This document shows positions 1-6,699 of a stretch of 12,291 nt of DNA, piece by piece. The DNA is taken from NCBI GenBank assembly GCA_900549525.1, contig UWSJ01000058.1:1-12291 (forward strand), written 5' to 3'. The notes under the pieces are model-generated. The model saw only the letters and a list, made by a program, of their open reading frames with translations. It did not search any database and was not told the origin of the DNA. The stretch is from an uncultured Coriobacteriaceae bacterium (GTDB lineage: Bacteria; Actinomycetota; Coriobacteriia; Coriobacteriales; Atopobiaceae). A program made the translations under genes and the position numbers. Positions within the stretch are counted from its first letter, which is position 1. Each line of letters begins with the position of its first letter.

Positions 1-1
1 G

Positions 2-238
2 TACGACTTCTCCCAGCCTGTCAAGGGTGACCTGAAGCTCTATGCCGGCTGGGTGTCCGCCAACGACGACACGCCCGAGCAGCCCAAGCCCGAGGCCGAC
101 AACAAGGCTGACGACAAGGCCAATAAGCAGCTCCCGCAGACCGGTGACACCACGAACTACGCTATCCCCGTGGCGCTCGGCGTTGCCGGCGTCGTCGCTG
201 TGGGCGGCGCGCTCGTGATGCGCAAGCGCCAGCAGTAG
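2..238 (+). CDS. C-terminal end of LPXTG-anchored surface protein (5' partial)
   Basis: The frame is open from the window edge, so the true start lies upstream; the GTG at 53 is only an internal codon. The first codons read YDFSQPVKGDLKLYAGW, which matches the end of a Listeria-Bacteroides (Flg_new / InlB B-repeat) extracellular repeat, whose units typically close with 'LYAKW'. A Pro/Asp/Lys-rich, hydrophilic wall-spanning linker follows. Then comes a complete sortase signal: LPQTG at nt 131-145, a hydrophobic helix rich in Val, Ala and Gly, and a positive tail (RKRQQ). In the known pathway, sortase A cuts between T and G and links the protein to peptidoglycan, so this is a cell-wall-attached surface protein, perhaps an adhesin. 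The ligand cannot be told from this fragment. The gene ends its own transcription unit at the terminator 40 nt downstream. Confidence 0.9.
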   Translation, partial: YDFSQPVKGDLKLYAGWVSANDDTPEQPKPEADNKADDKANKQLPQTGDTTNYAIPVALGVAGVVAVGGALVMRKRQQ

Positions 239-277
239 GCAGTCGGGCCTTAGCCTGAGCCACATGCTCCAACATGA

Positions 278-305
278 GGGGGCGGCCTTCGGGTCGCCCC
301 CTTTG
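278..305 (+). terminator. Rho-independent terminator of the LPXTG gene
   Basis: A 10-bp GC-rich stem pairs 278-287 with 292-301 (one G-T wobble). It is capped by a TTCG tetraloop (288-291) closed by C-G, the especially stable UUCG fold. A short T-tract (302-304) follows. It lies 40 nt after the stop codon of the surface-protein gene. Confidence 0.9.
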
Positions 306-418
306 TCGTATATATGGGCGCGACGTCTGCCGCACCCTTCGCTCGCGACTACGAAACGTGGCTGTTGCCAGCACGGACCTCCGGCTTGCCTCGCCCAACG
401 GTCGCTTGCTGCAGCGGT

Positions 419-437
419 GCGCCGGGCGTCCCGGCGC
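419..437. repeat. Perfect 8-bp inverted repeat upstream of the DUF1846 gene
   Basis: GCGCCGGG, CGT, CCCGGCGC: two perfect 8-nt arms around a 3-nt centre, 68 nt before the start codon at 505. No T-tract follows, so it does not look like a terminator. A loosely -10-like CACAAT sits just downstream at 443-448, so an operator or leader hairpin is possible. The rest of 306-493 shows no gene. Confidence 0.45.
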
Positions 438-504
438 TATGGCACAATCTCCGTGGCGCCCGGGCCTCGCGCCCGCCCCATGACCACCCCGCGAAGGAGC
501 CGCC

Positions 505-1986
505 ATGCGCACCGGATTCGACAACGACCGCTACATCGAGCTGCAGGCCTCCCGCATCCACGAGCGCATCGACCAGTTCGGCGGCAAGCTCTACCTCGAG
601 TTCGGCGGCAAGCTCTTCGACGACTACCATGCGGGTCGCGTCCTGCCTGGCTTCGAGCCCGACTCCAAGTTCCGCATGCTCGAGAGCCTGGCCAGCGACG
701 TCGAGGTCATCATCGCCATCAACGCCAACCACATCGAGCGCAACAAGGCCCGCGGCGACCTGGGCATCACCTACGACGAGGACGTGCTGCGTCTCGTGGA
801 TCTCTTCCGGGCGAAGGGCTTCGCCGTGGCGGCCGTGGTGCTCACGCAGTTTGCGGGGCAGGGGGCCGCAGAGGCCTTCCGCCAGCGGCTGCTGGCCCTG
901 GGCGTCCCCTGCAAGCTGCACTATCCCATCGAGGGCTACCCGCACGACGTCGACCTCATCGTCTCCGAGGACGGATACGGGAAGAACGAGTTCGTCGAGA
1001 CGACCCGCCCGCTCGTCGTGGTGACCGCCCCCGGTCCGGGCTCGGGCAAGCTCGCCACCTGCCTTTCGCAGGTGTACCACGAGCACAAGCGTGGCGTGGC
1101 GGCCGGCTACGCCAAGTTCGAGACGTTCCCGGTGTGGAACCTGCCGCTTACTCACCCCGTCAACATCGCCTACGAGGCCGCCACGGCGGATCTCGACGAT
1201 GCCAACGTCATCGATCCCTTCCACCTTGAGGCCTACGGCGAGACCACCGTCAACTACAACCGCGACGTCGAGGCGTTTCCCGTGGTGCGCGCGCTCATGG
1301 AGAAGATCTTGGCCAAGAGTCCCTACCAGAGCCCCACCGACATGGGCGTCAACATGGTGGGCTTCGCGATCACCGACGACGAGGCCTGCCGCGAGGCCAG
1401 CCGCATGGAGATCGTGCGGCGCTACTTCGCCGCGGCCGTCGCGGTGAAGCGCACGGGGCTCGGCGCCGAGCAGGTCGACCGGCTCGAGCGCATCATGCGC
1501 CGGGCGGGCGTGGACAGGAACTTCTCGCCCGCGAGGTCAGCCGCCCTCACGAAGGAGCAGGTCACGGGCTCGCCCGCGGGCGCCATGCTCATGGCCGACG
1601 GTACGGTGGTCACGGGCAAGACGAGCGAGCGGTTGGGCGCGGCGAGTTCGCTGCTCATGAACGCGCTCAAGACCGTGACAGGCGTCGACCTGGATCTCGA
1701 GGTCATCTCCGACGAGGCCATCGAGCCCATCCAGCGGCTCAAGACGCACTACCTAGGGGCGGGCAACCCGCGTCTGCACCCGGACGAGACGCTCATGGCG
1801 CTCTCGATCTCCTCGGCCGCCGACGAGGTGGCGGCACGCGTGCTGGGCGGTTTGGAGGCGCTGCGCGGCTGCGACGCGTTCTTCTCGGCGATCATCTCGG
1901 CCGAGGACGAGGAGCTGCTGCGGCGTCTGGGTATCAACGTGAGCTGCGAGCCCAAGTACGAGCGCTCGGGCATCTATCACCGGTAG
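505..1986 (+). CDS. DUF1846 (UPF0371) family protein
   Basis: A 493-residue protein, the usual size for the DUF1846/UPF0371 family (about 500 aa), which is widespread in Firmicutes and Actinobacteria. Recognisable stretches are the N-terminal 'MRTGFDNDRYIELQA..I' and 'LYLEFGGKLFDDYHAGRVLPGF', where the family is most conserved. A phosphate-loop-like GPGSGK occupies residues 177-182, in the context VTAPGPGSGKLATCLSQ. Structures exist for family members, but to my knowledge no reaction is established. The loop suggests nucleotide or phosphate binding, which is inference. The start is fixed by AAGGAG at 494-499, 5 nt before ATG. The NUDIX gene begins 36 nt after its stop, with no terminator between, so the two are probably co-transcribed. 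Composition is typical of the window and no frame damage is seen. Confidence 0.9.
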   Translation: MRTGFDNDRYIELQASRIHERIDQFGGKLYLEFGGKLFDDYHAGRVLPGFEPDSKFRMLESLASDVEVIIAINANHIERNKARGDLGITYDEDVLRLVDLFRAKGFAVAAVVLTQFAGQGAAEAFRQRLLALGVPCKLHYPIEGYPHDVDLIVSEDGYGKNEFVETTRPLVVVTAPGPGSGKLATCLSQVYHEHKRGVAAGYAKFETFPVWNLPLTHPVNIAYEAATADLDDANVIDPFHLEAYGETTVNYNRDVEAFPVVRALMEKILAKSPYQSPTDMGVNMVGFAITDDEACREASRMEIVRRYFAAAVAVKRTGLGAEQVDRLERIMRRAGVDRNFSPARSAALTKEQVTGSPAGAMLMADGTVVTGKTSERLGAASSLLMNALKTVTGVDLDLEVISDEAIEPIQRLKTHYLGAGNPRLHPDETLMALSISSAADEVAARVLGGLEALRGCDAFFSAIISAEDEELLRRLGINVSCEPKYERSGIYHR

Positions 1987-2022
1987 GGGCTTGCTCGGTT
2001 CCAAGGAGAGAGTGAGGTTGGG

Positions 2023-2529
2023 ATGGCTACGCCGGAGTTCGTCGTGCGACTGCGCGAGAAGGTTGGCCACGACCCGCTGTGGCTCGTGGGGGTCACGGCG
2101 TACGTGGAGGACGCGCGTGGGAGAGTGCTGTTGGGCCAGCGCGCCGACACCGGGGAGTGGGCGCTCGTATACGGCATCAACGAGCCGGGGGAGGAGCCTG
2201 CCGAGACCGTTCGGCGCGAGGTGCTCGAGGAGACCGGCGTCGACGTCGTGGTGACGGAGTTCGTGGGCATGCGGGCGGGCGGCGAGCAGACCGTCTATGC
2301 CAACGGCGACCGCTGCCAGTTCCTCGACCTCATGTTTTCGTGCGCGCCGACGACGGGCGGCAACGCCCTGCCGTTTGTGGGCGACGACGAGAGCCTGGCG
2401 GTGGGGTGGTTTGCCCCGGACGCGCTACCCGAGCCGCTGGCGGCGAGCACGCGGGAGCGGCTGGAGCGCCTCCGGGCGTTCAGGGCGGGCGACGGGCACG
2501 CGCTGTTTCGCGGCGGCTCGGGTCGCTAG
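2023..2529 (+). CDS. NUDIX hydrolase
   Basis: A 168-aa single-domain protein with a complete Nudix box, G-x5-E-x7-REVLEETGV, at residues 51-73. The box carries all the Glu residues expected to bind the metal and catalyse. The family cleaves nucleoside diphosphates linked to another group (NDP-sugars, ADP-ribose, oxidised dNTPs, NADH), releasing a nucleotide. The substrate cannot be read from the box alone. The strand before it (WLVGVTAYVEDARGRVLLGQR) is the normal N-terminal beta sheet, so the domain is complete. The start is ATG 2023; GAGG at 2014-2017 is well placed and AAGGAGAG at 2003-2010 is a stronger but more distant site. It lies 36 nt after the DUF1846 gene and upstream of pyrG. It could be a pyrophosphohydrolase working on nucleotides or a house-cleaning enzyme. 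Confidence 0.9.
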   Translation: MATPEFVVRLREKVGHDPLWLVGVTAYVEDARGRVLLGQRADTGEWALVYGINEPGEEPAETVRREVLEETGVDVVVTEFVGMRAGGEQTVYANGDRCQFLDLMFSCAPTTGGNALPFVGDDESLAVGWFAPDALPEPLAASTRERLERLRAFRAGDGHALFRGGSGR

Positions 2530-2534
2530 CATCC

Positions 2535-2587
2535 CCCTCCGCTGCGAGGTGGCCCCGGCGCCTCCCATGCGGCGGAGGGTACTTTGT
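2535..2587 (+). terminator. Probable terminator after the NUDIX gene
   Basis: CCCTCCGC (2535-2542) pairs perfectly with GCGGAGGG (2572-2579) six bases after the stop codon. The 29-nt interior folds further, with GAGG at 2546-2549 pairing with CCTC at 2561-2564. A modest T-rich tail (TACTTTGTT) follows. The long loop makes it less classical than the other terminators here. Confidence 0.6.
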
Positions 2588-2589
2588 TG

Positions 2590-2924
2590 CTTGCTATTCT
2601 GGATACGGCTATCGAATATTCCGCAAGTTTGACGAGTTATGCATGTTTTCTCCCGTGCCAATACGATCCCATGAGAGGATAAATATCTAGTAATGCATAT
2701 TCTGCACGCGCAGGTACAGCGATGAGAGGAGCGGGGACGACGCGCGGGTGCGGTAGGCATGCACAACTTGCTCGTTTTGCGAATCTAAGCGTTTCGCCGC
2801 GCCCTGCCCGGTCTTTCGTTGCCCCGCAGGTATATGGCGGCGCTTCGGTAGGCATGAACCGCCCCGCTCCCTCCGAGTAAGAAGGGCGCGTGCCCGTGCC
2901 AAACCCGTGGAGCGCCCAAAAAAG
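2590..2924. other. AT-richer non-coding stretch upstream of pyrG
   Basis: No convincing gene is seen on either strand. The short frames lack ribosome sites and family resemblance. Composition shifts clearly: 2590-2710 is AT-rich against the surrounding GC-rich DNA, then GC rises again. It holds the direct repeats listed separately. No riboswitch fold was recognised. It may be remains of a lost gene or a long regulatory region. Confidence 0.5.
2751..2856 (+). repeat. Direct repeat CGGTAGGCATG, two copies 95 nt apart
   Basis: Exact 11-nt copies at 2751-2761 and 2846-2856, in the non-coding stretch before pyrG. Purpose unknown; too short to call a mobile element. Confidence 0.45.
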
Positions 2925-2933
2925 TGCTAGGAT
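2925..2933 (+). promoter_or_regulatory. Candidate extended -10 of pyrG (TGCTAGGAT)
   Basis: TAGGAT at 2928-2933 is preceded by TG at 2925-2926, an extended -10 element, 55 nt before the pyrG start. No good -35 is visible, as expected when an extended -10 is used. The same GCTAGGATG string lies before the lipid kinase gene at 7439-7447, which adds support. Confidence 0.45.
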
Positions 2934-2938
2934 GAATA

Positions 2939-2969
2939 TCCCGTAGAGACTACTGGTTCTTTTACGGGA
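2939..2969 (+). promoter_or_regulatory. Hairpin in the pyrG leader
   Basis: TCCCGTA (2939-2945) pairs with TACGGGA (2963-2969), and three weaker pairs extend the stem inward. It starts where transcription should begin if the -10 at 2928 is right, so the mRNA would carry a 5'-terminal hairpin. No T-tract follows, so it is not an obvious terminator. Known pyrG control in Bacillus uses a leader attenuator that starts with Gs; this leader does not match that model. Confidence 0.4.
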
Positions 2970-2987
2970 AAGCGCAGGTACAACCAC

Positions 2988-4640
2988 ATGACCAAGCACA
3001 TTTTCGTCACCGGTGGCGTCGTCAGCTCCCTGGGCAAGGGCATCACGGCCGCATCCCTGGGACGTCTTCTCAAGTCACGCGGCTACAAGGTCATGATGCA
3101 GAAGGCCGACCCCTACCTCAACGTGGACCCGGGCACCATGAGCCCGTTCCAGCACGGCGAGGTCTTCGTCACCGAGGACGGCTACGAGTCCGACCTCGAC
3201 CTCGGCCACTACGAGCGCTTCATCGACGAGAACCTCACCCGCAACTCCAACTTCACCACCGGTGCCATCTACCAGTCGCTCATCGCCCGCGAGCGCAGGG
3301 GTGACTTCCTCGGCGGCACCGTGCAGGTCATCCCGCACGTCACCAACGCCATCAAGGAGCGCTTCCGCCGCATCGAGGAGCAGACCGGCACCGACGTCGT
3401 GATCACTGAGCTTGGCGGCACCATCGGCGACATCGAGAGCCAGCCGTTCCTCGAGGCCATGCGCCAGTTCCGCCGCGACAAGGGCTCCCACGACGTCTGC
3501 TTCATCCATGTGTCGCTCGTGCCCTACATCGCCGCCGCGCACGAGGTGAAGACCAAGCCCACGCAGCACTCCGTCAAGGAGCTGCGCTCGCTGGGCATCC
3601 AGCCCGACTTCATCGTCTGCCGCTCCGACCACGAGGTCGAGGAGCCCATTCGCGCCAAGATCGCGAGCTTCTGCGACGTCGACGCCGACCACGTCTTCGA
3701 GAACTCCGATTGCCCGTCCATCTACGACGTCCCGCGCCACCTGGCCGAGCAGGGCTTCGACGTGAAGGTCTGCGAGCGCCTGGGCCTCGACCCGCGCGAG
3801 AGCGACATGAGCGAGTGGTACGGCTTCACCGACCGCATGCACGCCGCCAACGCCAAGGACGACATCACCGAGATCGCCGTGGTGGGCAAGTACACGCAGC
3901 TCCCGGACGCCTACCTCTCCGTCATCGAGGCGCTGCACCACTCCGGCGTCTACTACGGCCGCCACGTCAAGATCAACCTCATCGACGGCGAGAACCTCGA
4001 CGAGTCCGACGTGGAGGAGGTGCTCGGCGGCGTCGACGGCATCCTCGTGCCGGGCGGCTTTGGCATCCGCGGCCTCGAGGGCAAGATCTGCGCCGCCCAC
4101 CGCGCCCGCGTCGAGAAGACCCCGTTCTTGGGCATCTGCCTGGGCCTCCAGGTGGCCGTATGCGAGGTGGCGCGCAACGTGGCGGGCATGCCGGGTGCCA
4201 GCTCCACCGAGTTCGTGCCCGACTGCGAGTACCCCGTGATCGACATCATGCCCGACCAGGAGGACGTGACCGAGAAGGGCGGCACCATGCGCCTGGGTGC
4301 CTACCCGTGCAAGGTGGCCGAGGGCACGCTTGCGCGTGAGGCCTACGGCGAGGAGCTCGTCTACGAGCGTCATCGTCACCGCTTCGAGGTCAACAACGCC
4401 TACCGCGACCGCCTGCACGAGGCCGGGCTCACGTTCTCGGGCGTGTCTCCTGACAACCGTCTGGTCGAGATGGTCGAGCTGCCGGAGAGCGTGCATCCCT
4501 GGTACGTCGCGGCTCAGTTCCACCCCGAGTTCAAGAGCCGTCCCACGCGCCCGCAGCCGCTGTTCCGGGAGTTCGTGCGTGCCGCGATCGCCCATCACGA
4601 GGGCGTGGACCGTCACGAGGTGGAGGCCCCCGAGGCGTAG
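2988..4640 (+). CDS. pyrG: CTP synthase
   Basis: A full-length 550-aa CTP synthase (family about 530-560). It makes CTP from UTP, ATP and glutamine, the last step of pyrimidine nucleotide synthesis, in the cytosol. The N-terminal synthetase domain (about residues 1-270) opens with GGVVSSLGKG at 9-18, the ATP loop, and has the diagnostic KADPYLNVDPGTMSPFQHGE stretch. The C-terminal class I glutamine amidotransferase domain (about 290-540) has its nucleophile C384 in LGICLGLQ and the partner pair H512/E514 in QFHPEF. All key residues are present. The ATG at 2988 gives the canonical N-terminus (MTKHIFVTGGVVSSLGKG); the ribosome site is weak (AGGT at 2976-2979). It is followed 256 nt later by xerD, in a neighbourhood also seen in other actinobacteria. 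No damage is visible. Confidence 0.98.
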   Translation: MTKHIFVTGGVVSSLGKGITAASLGRLLKSRGYKVMMQKADPYLNVDPGTMSPFQHGEVFVTEDGYESDLDLGHYERFIDENLTRNSNFTTGAIYQSLIARERRGDFLGGTVQVIPHVTNAIKERFRRIEEQTGTDVVITELGGTIGDIESQPFLEAMRQFRRDKGSHDVCFIHVSLVPYIAAAHEVKTKPTQHSVKELRSLGIQPDFIVCRSDHEVEEPIRAKIASFCDVDADHVFENSDCPSIYDVPRHLAEQGFDVKVCERLGLDPRESDMSEWYGFTDRMHAANAKDDITEIAVVGKYTQLPDAYLSVIEALHHSGVYYGRHVKINLIDGENLDESDVEEVLGGVDGILVPGGFGIRGLEGKICAAHRARVEKTPFLGICLGLQVAVCEVARNVAGMPGASSTEFVPDCEYPVIDIMPDQEDVTEKGGTMRLGAYPCKVAEGTLAREAYGEELVYERHRHRFEVNNAYRDRLHEAGLTFSGVSPDNRLVEMVELPESVHPWYVAAQFHPEFKSRPTRPQPLFREFVRAAIAHHEGVDRHEVEAPEA

Positions 4641-4804
4641 CCGGCGGGCGCGGCCAGTTGCCGGGACGCCGAGGCGCCCCGGGCCCCACGCTCGTGCCCG
4701 CCCTCGGACCGCACGGCCCCGGCCACCGCGCCGCCCCCGCCCGTCGGGTCCCACGCCCGCGCCCACCGCGCAACTTGACATAATCGCGCCGCAGCCAGTC
4801 GCGC

Positions 4805-4810
4805 TACAAT
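4805..4810 (+). promoter_or_regulatory. Candidate -10 (TACAAT) upstream of xerD
   Basis: TACAAT at 4805-4810 is a near-consensus -10, the same hexamer as in the tRNA promoter at 6723-6728. A perfect TTGACA at 4775-4780 lies 24 nt upstream, too far for a normal -35 to -10 spacing of 16-18 nt. CATAAT at 4779-4784 is a second -10-like site overlapping it. A promoter somewhere in 4775-4810 is likely; the exact pairing is unclear. Confidence 0.45.
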
Positions 4811-4842
4811 ACCGCCGTCTCGAGTCAGCTCGGGGCGGCGGT
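4811..4842 (+). other. 14-bp hairpin in the pyrG-xerD gap
   Basis: 4811-4824 pairs with 4829-4842 around a TCAG loop: 12 Watson-Crick pairs plus two G-T. It begins directly after the TACAAT box. Only TTCT follows, so a terminator for pyrG is weakly supported. If TACAAT is the promoter, the hairpin forms the 5' end of the xerD mRNA. The rest of 4641-4774 is very GC-rich and shows nothing recognisable. Confidence 0.6.
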
Positions 4843-4896
4843 TCTGCGTAACCGCAGGTACGCAAGGGTTTCGTTCTGGTCGAGGGGCTGTCAGCG

Positions 4897-5793
4897 GTGG
4901 ATCTTGCGCGCGCGCTCAAGGAGTACCTCAACTACGTGGCCGTGGAGCGCGGCTGTTCCAGGAACACCGTGCTCGCCTATGGCCGCGACCTCAAGAACTA
5001 CCTGGCCCGCCTGCGCGACCAAGGCGTCACCCGTCCCGACCAGATCACCCGCGAGCGCATCGAGGAGCACGTGCGGCACCTGCGCGAGAGCGGTCTTGCG
5101 GTCTCGAGCGTGGAGCGAGCGGTGTCGGCCATCAAGGGCTTCCACCGCTTCATGGTGGCCGAACGCATCACCCTGGCGCATCCGGCCGCCAACCTGCCGC
5201 TGCCCAAGAAGCCCGAGCGCCTGCCCGACGTCATCAGTCGCGAACAGGCGGCGGCTCTGCTCGACCAGCCCTTCCCCCAGACGGCCGCCGGCCAGCGCGA
5301 CCGCACCATGCTCGAGGTGCTCTACGGCTGCGGCCTGCGCGTGAGCGAGCTGTGCGGGCTCGACCTGCGCCGCGTGCTGCTCGACGAGCAGATCCTGCGT
5401 GTGGTGGGCAAGGGTGACAAGGAGCGTATCGTCCCCATCGTGGGGACGGCGGCGCGCGTGCTGGAGGAGTACCTCGGGACGTGGCGACCGCAGCTGGTGA
5501 GCGCCCGCGTGGCGACCCCGGCGGTGTTTCTCAACAACCGCGGCCGACGCCTGTCGCGTCAGAGCGTGCACGCCATCGTGGCGAAGGCGGGGTCCGTGGT
5601 GGGCATCGACGGGCTGCACCCGCACACGCTGCGCCACAGCTTTGCCACGCACATGCTCGAGGGCGGCGCCGACCTGCGCATTGTCCAGGAGCTGCTGGGA
5701 CATGCCGACATATCAACCACGCAGCTCTACACGCACCTCGACCGCTCGCACATTCGCGAGGTGTATCTGGAGGCCCATCCCCGCGCCCGATAG
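4897..5793 (+). CDS. xerD: Tyrosine recombinase XerD
   Basis: A 298-aa Xer recombinase, the usual length. With XerC it resolves chromosome dimers at dif during division, under FtsK control. The N-terminal SAM-like core-binding domain covers about residues 1-95 (LKEYLNYVAVERGCSRNTVLAYGRDL). The catalytic domain has all expected residues: R148 in GLRVSEL, K172 in GKGDKER, H243 and R246 in HTLRH, H269 in LLGH, and the nucleophile Y278 in TTQLYTH. The C-terminus ends in HPRAR as in Xer proteins. The GTG start is preceded by GAGGGG at 4882-4887 and gives the normal N-terminus. XerD is preferred over XerC because of the pyrG neighbourhood known from other actinobacteria; sequence alone leaves XerC possible. 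It is not a phage integrase, since size and motifs are of the housekeeping type. Confidence 0.88.
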   Translation: MDLARALKEYLNYVAVERGCSRNTVLAYGRDLKNYLARLRDQGVTRPDQITRERIEEHVRHLRESGLAVSSVERAVSAIKGFHRFMVAERITLAHPAANLPLPKKPERLPDVISREQAAALLDQPFPQTAAGQRDRTMLEVLYGCGLRVSELCGLDLRRVLLDEQILRVVGKGDKERIVPIVGTAARVLEEYLGTWRPQLVSARVATPAVFLNNRGRRLSRQSVHAIVAKAGSVVGIDGLHPHTLRHSFATHMLEGGADLRIVQELLGHADISTTQLYTHLDRSHIREVYLEAHPRAR

Positions 5794-5849
5794 AAATGGG
5801 TTGCGTTATGCACGATCAGGTATATGACGTGCGAGGCATGAGATGGGGA

Positions 5850-5866
5850 GCCCGCAGATGGTGGGC
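5850..5866 (+). terminator. Weak terminator candidate after xerD
   Basis: GCCCGC (5850-5855) pairs with GTGGGC (5861-5866) over a 5-nt loop, with one G-T pair. Only GTTT follows. Weak, but it is the only hairpin I see between xerD and the surface-protein remnant. Confidence 0.3.
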
Positions 5867-5923
5867 GTTTGCGTAGATATTTCAACCGTCCGCCAATTCC
5901 TTGAAGAAGAGCATTAATTTCTC

Positions 5924-5954
5924 TTGACGAATATATCGTTTAGTCCGATGTATA
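5924..5954 (+). promoter_or_regulatory. Possible relic promoter of the surface-protein pseudogene
   Basis: TTGACG at 5924-5929 lies 19 nt before TGTATA at 5949-5954, in a locally AT-rich patch (5870-5970). It is upstream of the decayed gene, in the place its promoter would have been. The spacing is slightly long. Confidence 0.35.
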
Positions 5955-5992
5955 GGTACTCCTGTCAATAGCGTCCGTGGGGCGAAGCAGAA

Positions 5993-6670
5993 ATGGAGCT
6001 CGCCCTGTCGCGTCTCGCTTAAGACTGCTCGCGTCGCTGTGACGGCTGGCCTTGTGGCCACCCTCACAGTGGGCGGCATGCCTACCCTGGCAATTGCCGA
6101 AACTCTTGCGGGAGGGTGCTTCTTAGGCCGGGTTCGCGCAGACGGAGGGCGCCAACACGGCTGCCGTAGGCGAGGACGCTAGCAAGGGGTCTTCCACCAC
6201 CGCGGGTGCGAGCACCACGGCGGCCGCCGCCGAGGCCGCCACGGGCGTGGCCGGCGTCAACGGCACTGAGTACAACACCATTACGACCGCCATCGCTGCC
6301 GCCAATGCGGGCGAAACCGTCACCATCACGGCCAGAACCACCGAGCGAGTAGTGATCAACAAGGCCTTCGAGACGGTGCAGGACAACACGAGCACGATGG
6401 TGGCGGCCCTGCACAATTCGACCGCCGCGTGGATGCTGCCTGCCAACAAGCAGGTGACGCTTGCGCTCGCGGGCAACACGATCTCCGGTGCGGGTACCGT
6501 GGCGGGCCGGCTTACGCTCGCTGCTGGCCAGACTGCGGGCACGGTGTCCGGTAACGTGATCGTCGCCAACGGCGGCGGCCTCACGGTCACCGGCAACACC
6601 CTCACGGGCACCGTCACGGCCCAGGACGGCTCCACCGTTAACGTGGGCGGCGGCACCTTCGACGAGAATG
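5993..6670 (+). pseudogene. Decayed, truncated secreted surface protein
   Basis: The pieces of one secreted protein lie in three frames. An ATG at 5993 reads nine codons to TAA (6020-6022). The frame beginning with the codon at 6015 encodes SLKTARVAVTAG followed by a hydrophobic core ending LAIAE, a clear signal peptide, but it has no start codon upstream and stops at 6180-6182. The mature part continues in a third frame, open from 6127 after a TAG at 6124-6126. It reads AQTEGANTAAVGEDASKG, then an Ala/Thr-rich linker, then VNGTEYNTITTAIAAANAGE (from 6256) and Gly/Thr/Val-rich beta-strand repeats. These resemble the parallel beta-helix (pectate-lyase-like) domain common in surface proteins. 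At least two frameshifts are needed. The coding character ends near 6670, about 30 nt before the tRNA promoter, with no anchor motif or stop of its own. I infer a dead adhesin cut off by deletion. Confidence 0.8.
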
Positions 6671-6699
6671 GTTGGGACTCTGGCGAAATAGCTCGTCGT

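Larger units (their letters stand above)
2708..2982 (+). repeat. Dispersed leader motif GCGCAGGTACA (two exact copies)
   Basis: GCGCAGGTACA occurs exactly at 2708-2718 and 2972-2982. The second copy supplies the weak AGGT ribosome site of pyrG, 8 nt before its ATG. A related CGCAGGTAT lies at 2825-2833. Outside this span, CGCAGGTAC recurs at 4853-4861 before xerD, and TCAGGTAT at 5816-5823. All are intergenic. Confidence 0.45.

Noticed and set aside
264..1229. Plus-strand frame of 321 codons overlapping the DUF1846 gene
   Set aside because: Arg/Pro/Ala/His-rich frame-shifted reading of the real gene, and it begins inside the terminator of the LPXTG gene.
2939..2987. Bacillus-type pyrG attenuator (G-reiteration) or a riboswitch
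   Set aside because: The likely start of the transcript is not a G-run and no terminator with a T-tract lies in the leader.
4775..4810. TTGACA plus TACAAT as one ordinary promoter
   Set aside because: A 24-nt spacer is too long for the normal housekeeping sigma factor; kept only as a candidate -10 and as a finding.
3075..4931. A 618-codon open frame on the minus strand over pyrG
   Set aside because: It is antisense to a certain CTP synthase gene, rich in Val/Asp/Leu/Ala/His as expected from the complement of GC-rich codons, with no family resemblance or ribosome site.
4897..5793. xerD as the integrase of a mobile element inserted near the tRNA genes
   Set aside because: Length, motif order and pyrG context match the housekeeping Xer recombinase; no attachment-site repeats of the tRNA 3' ends were found nearby.
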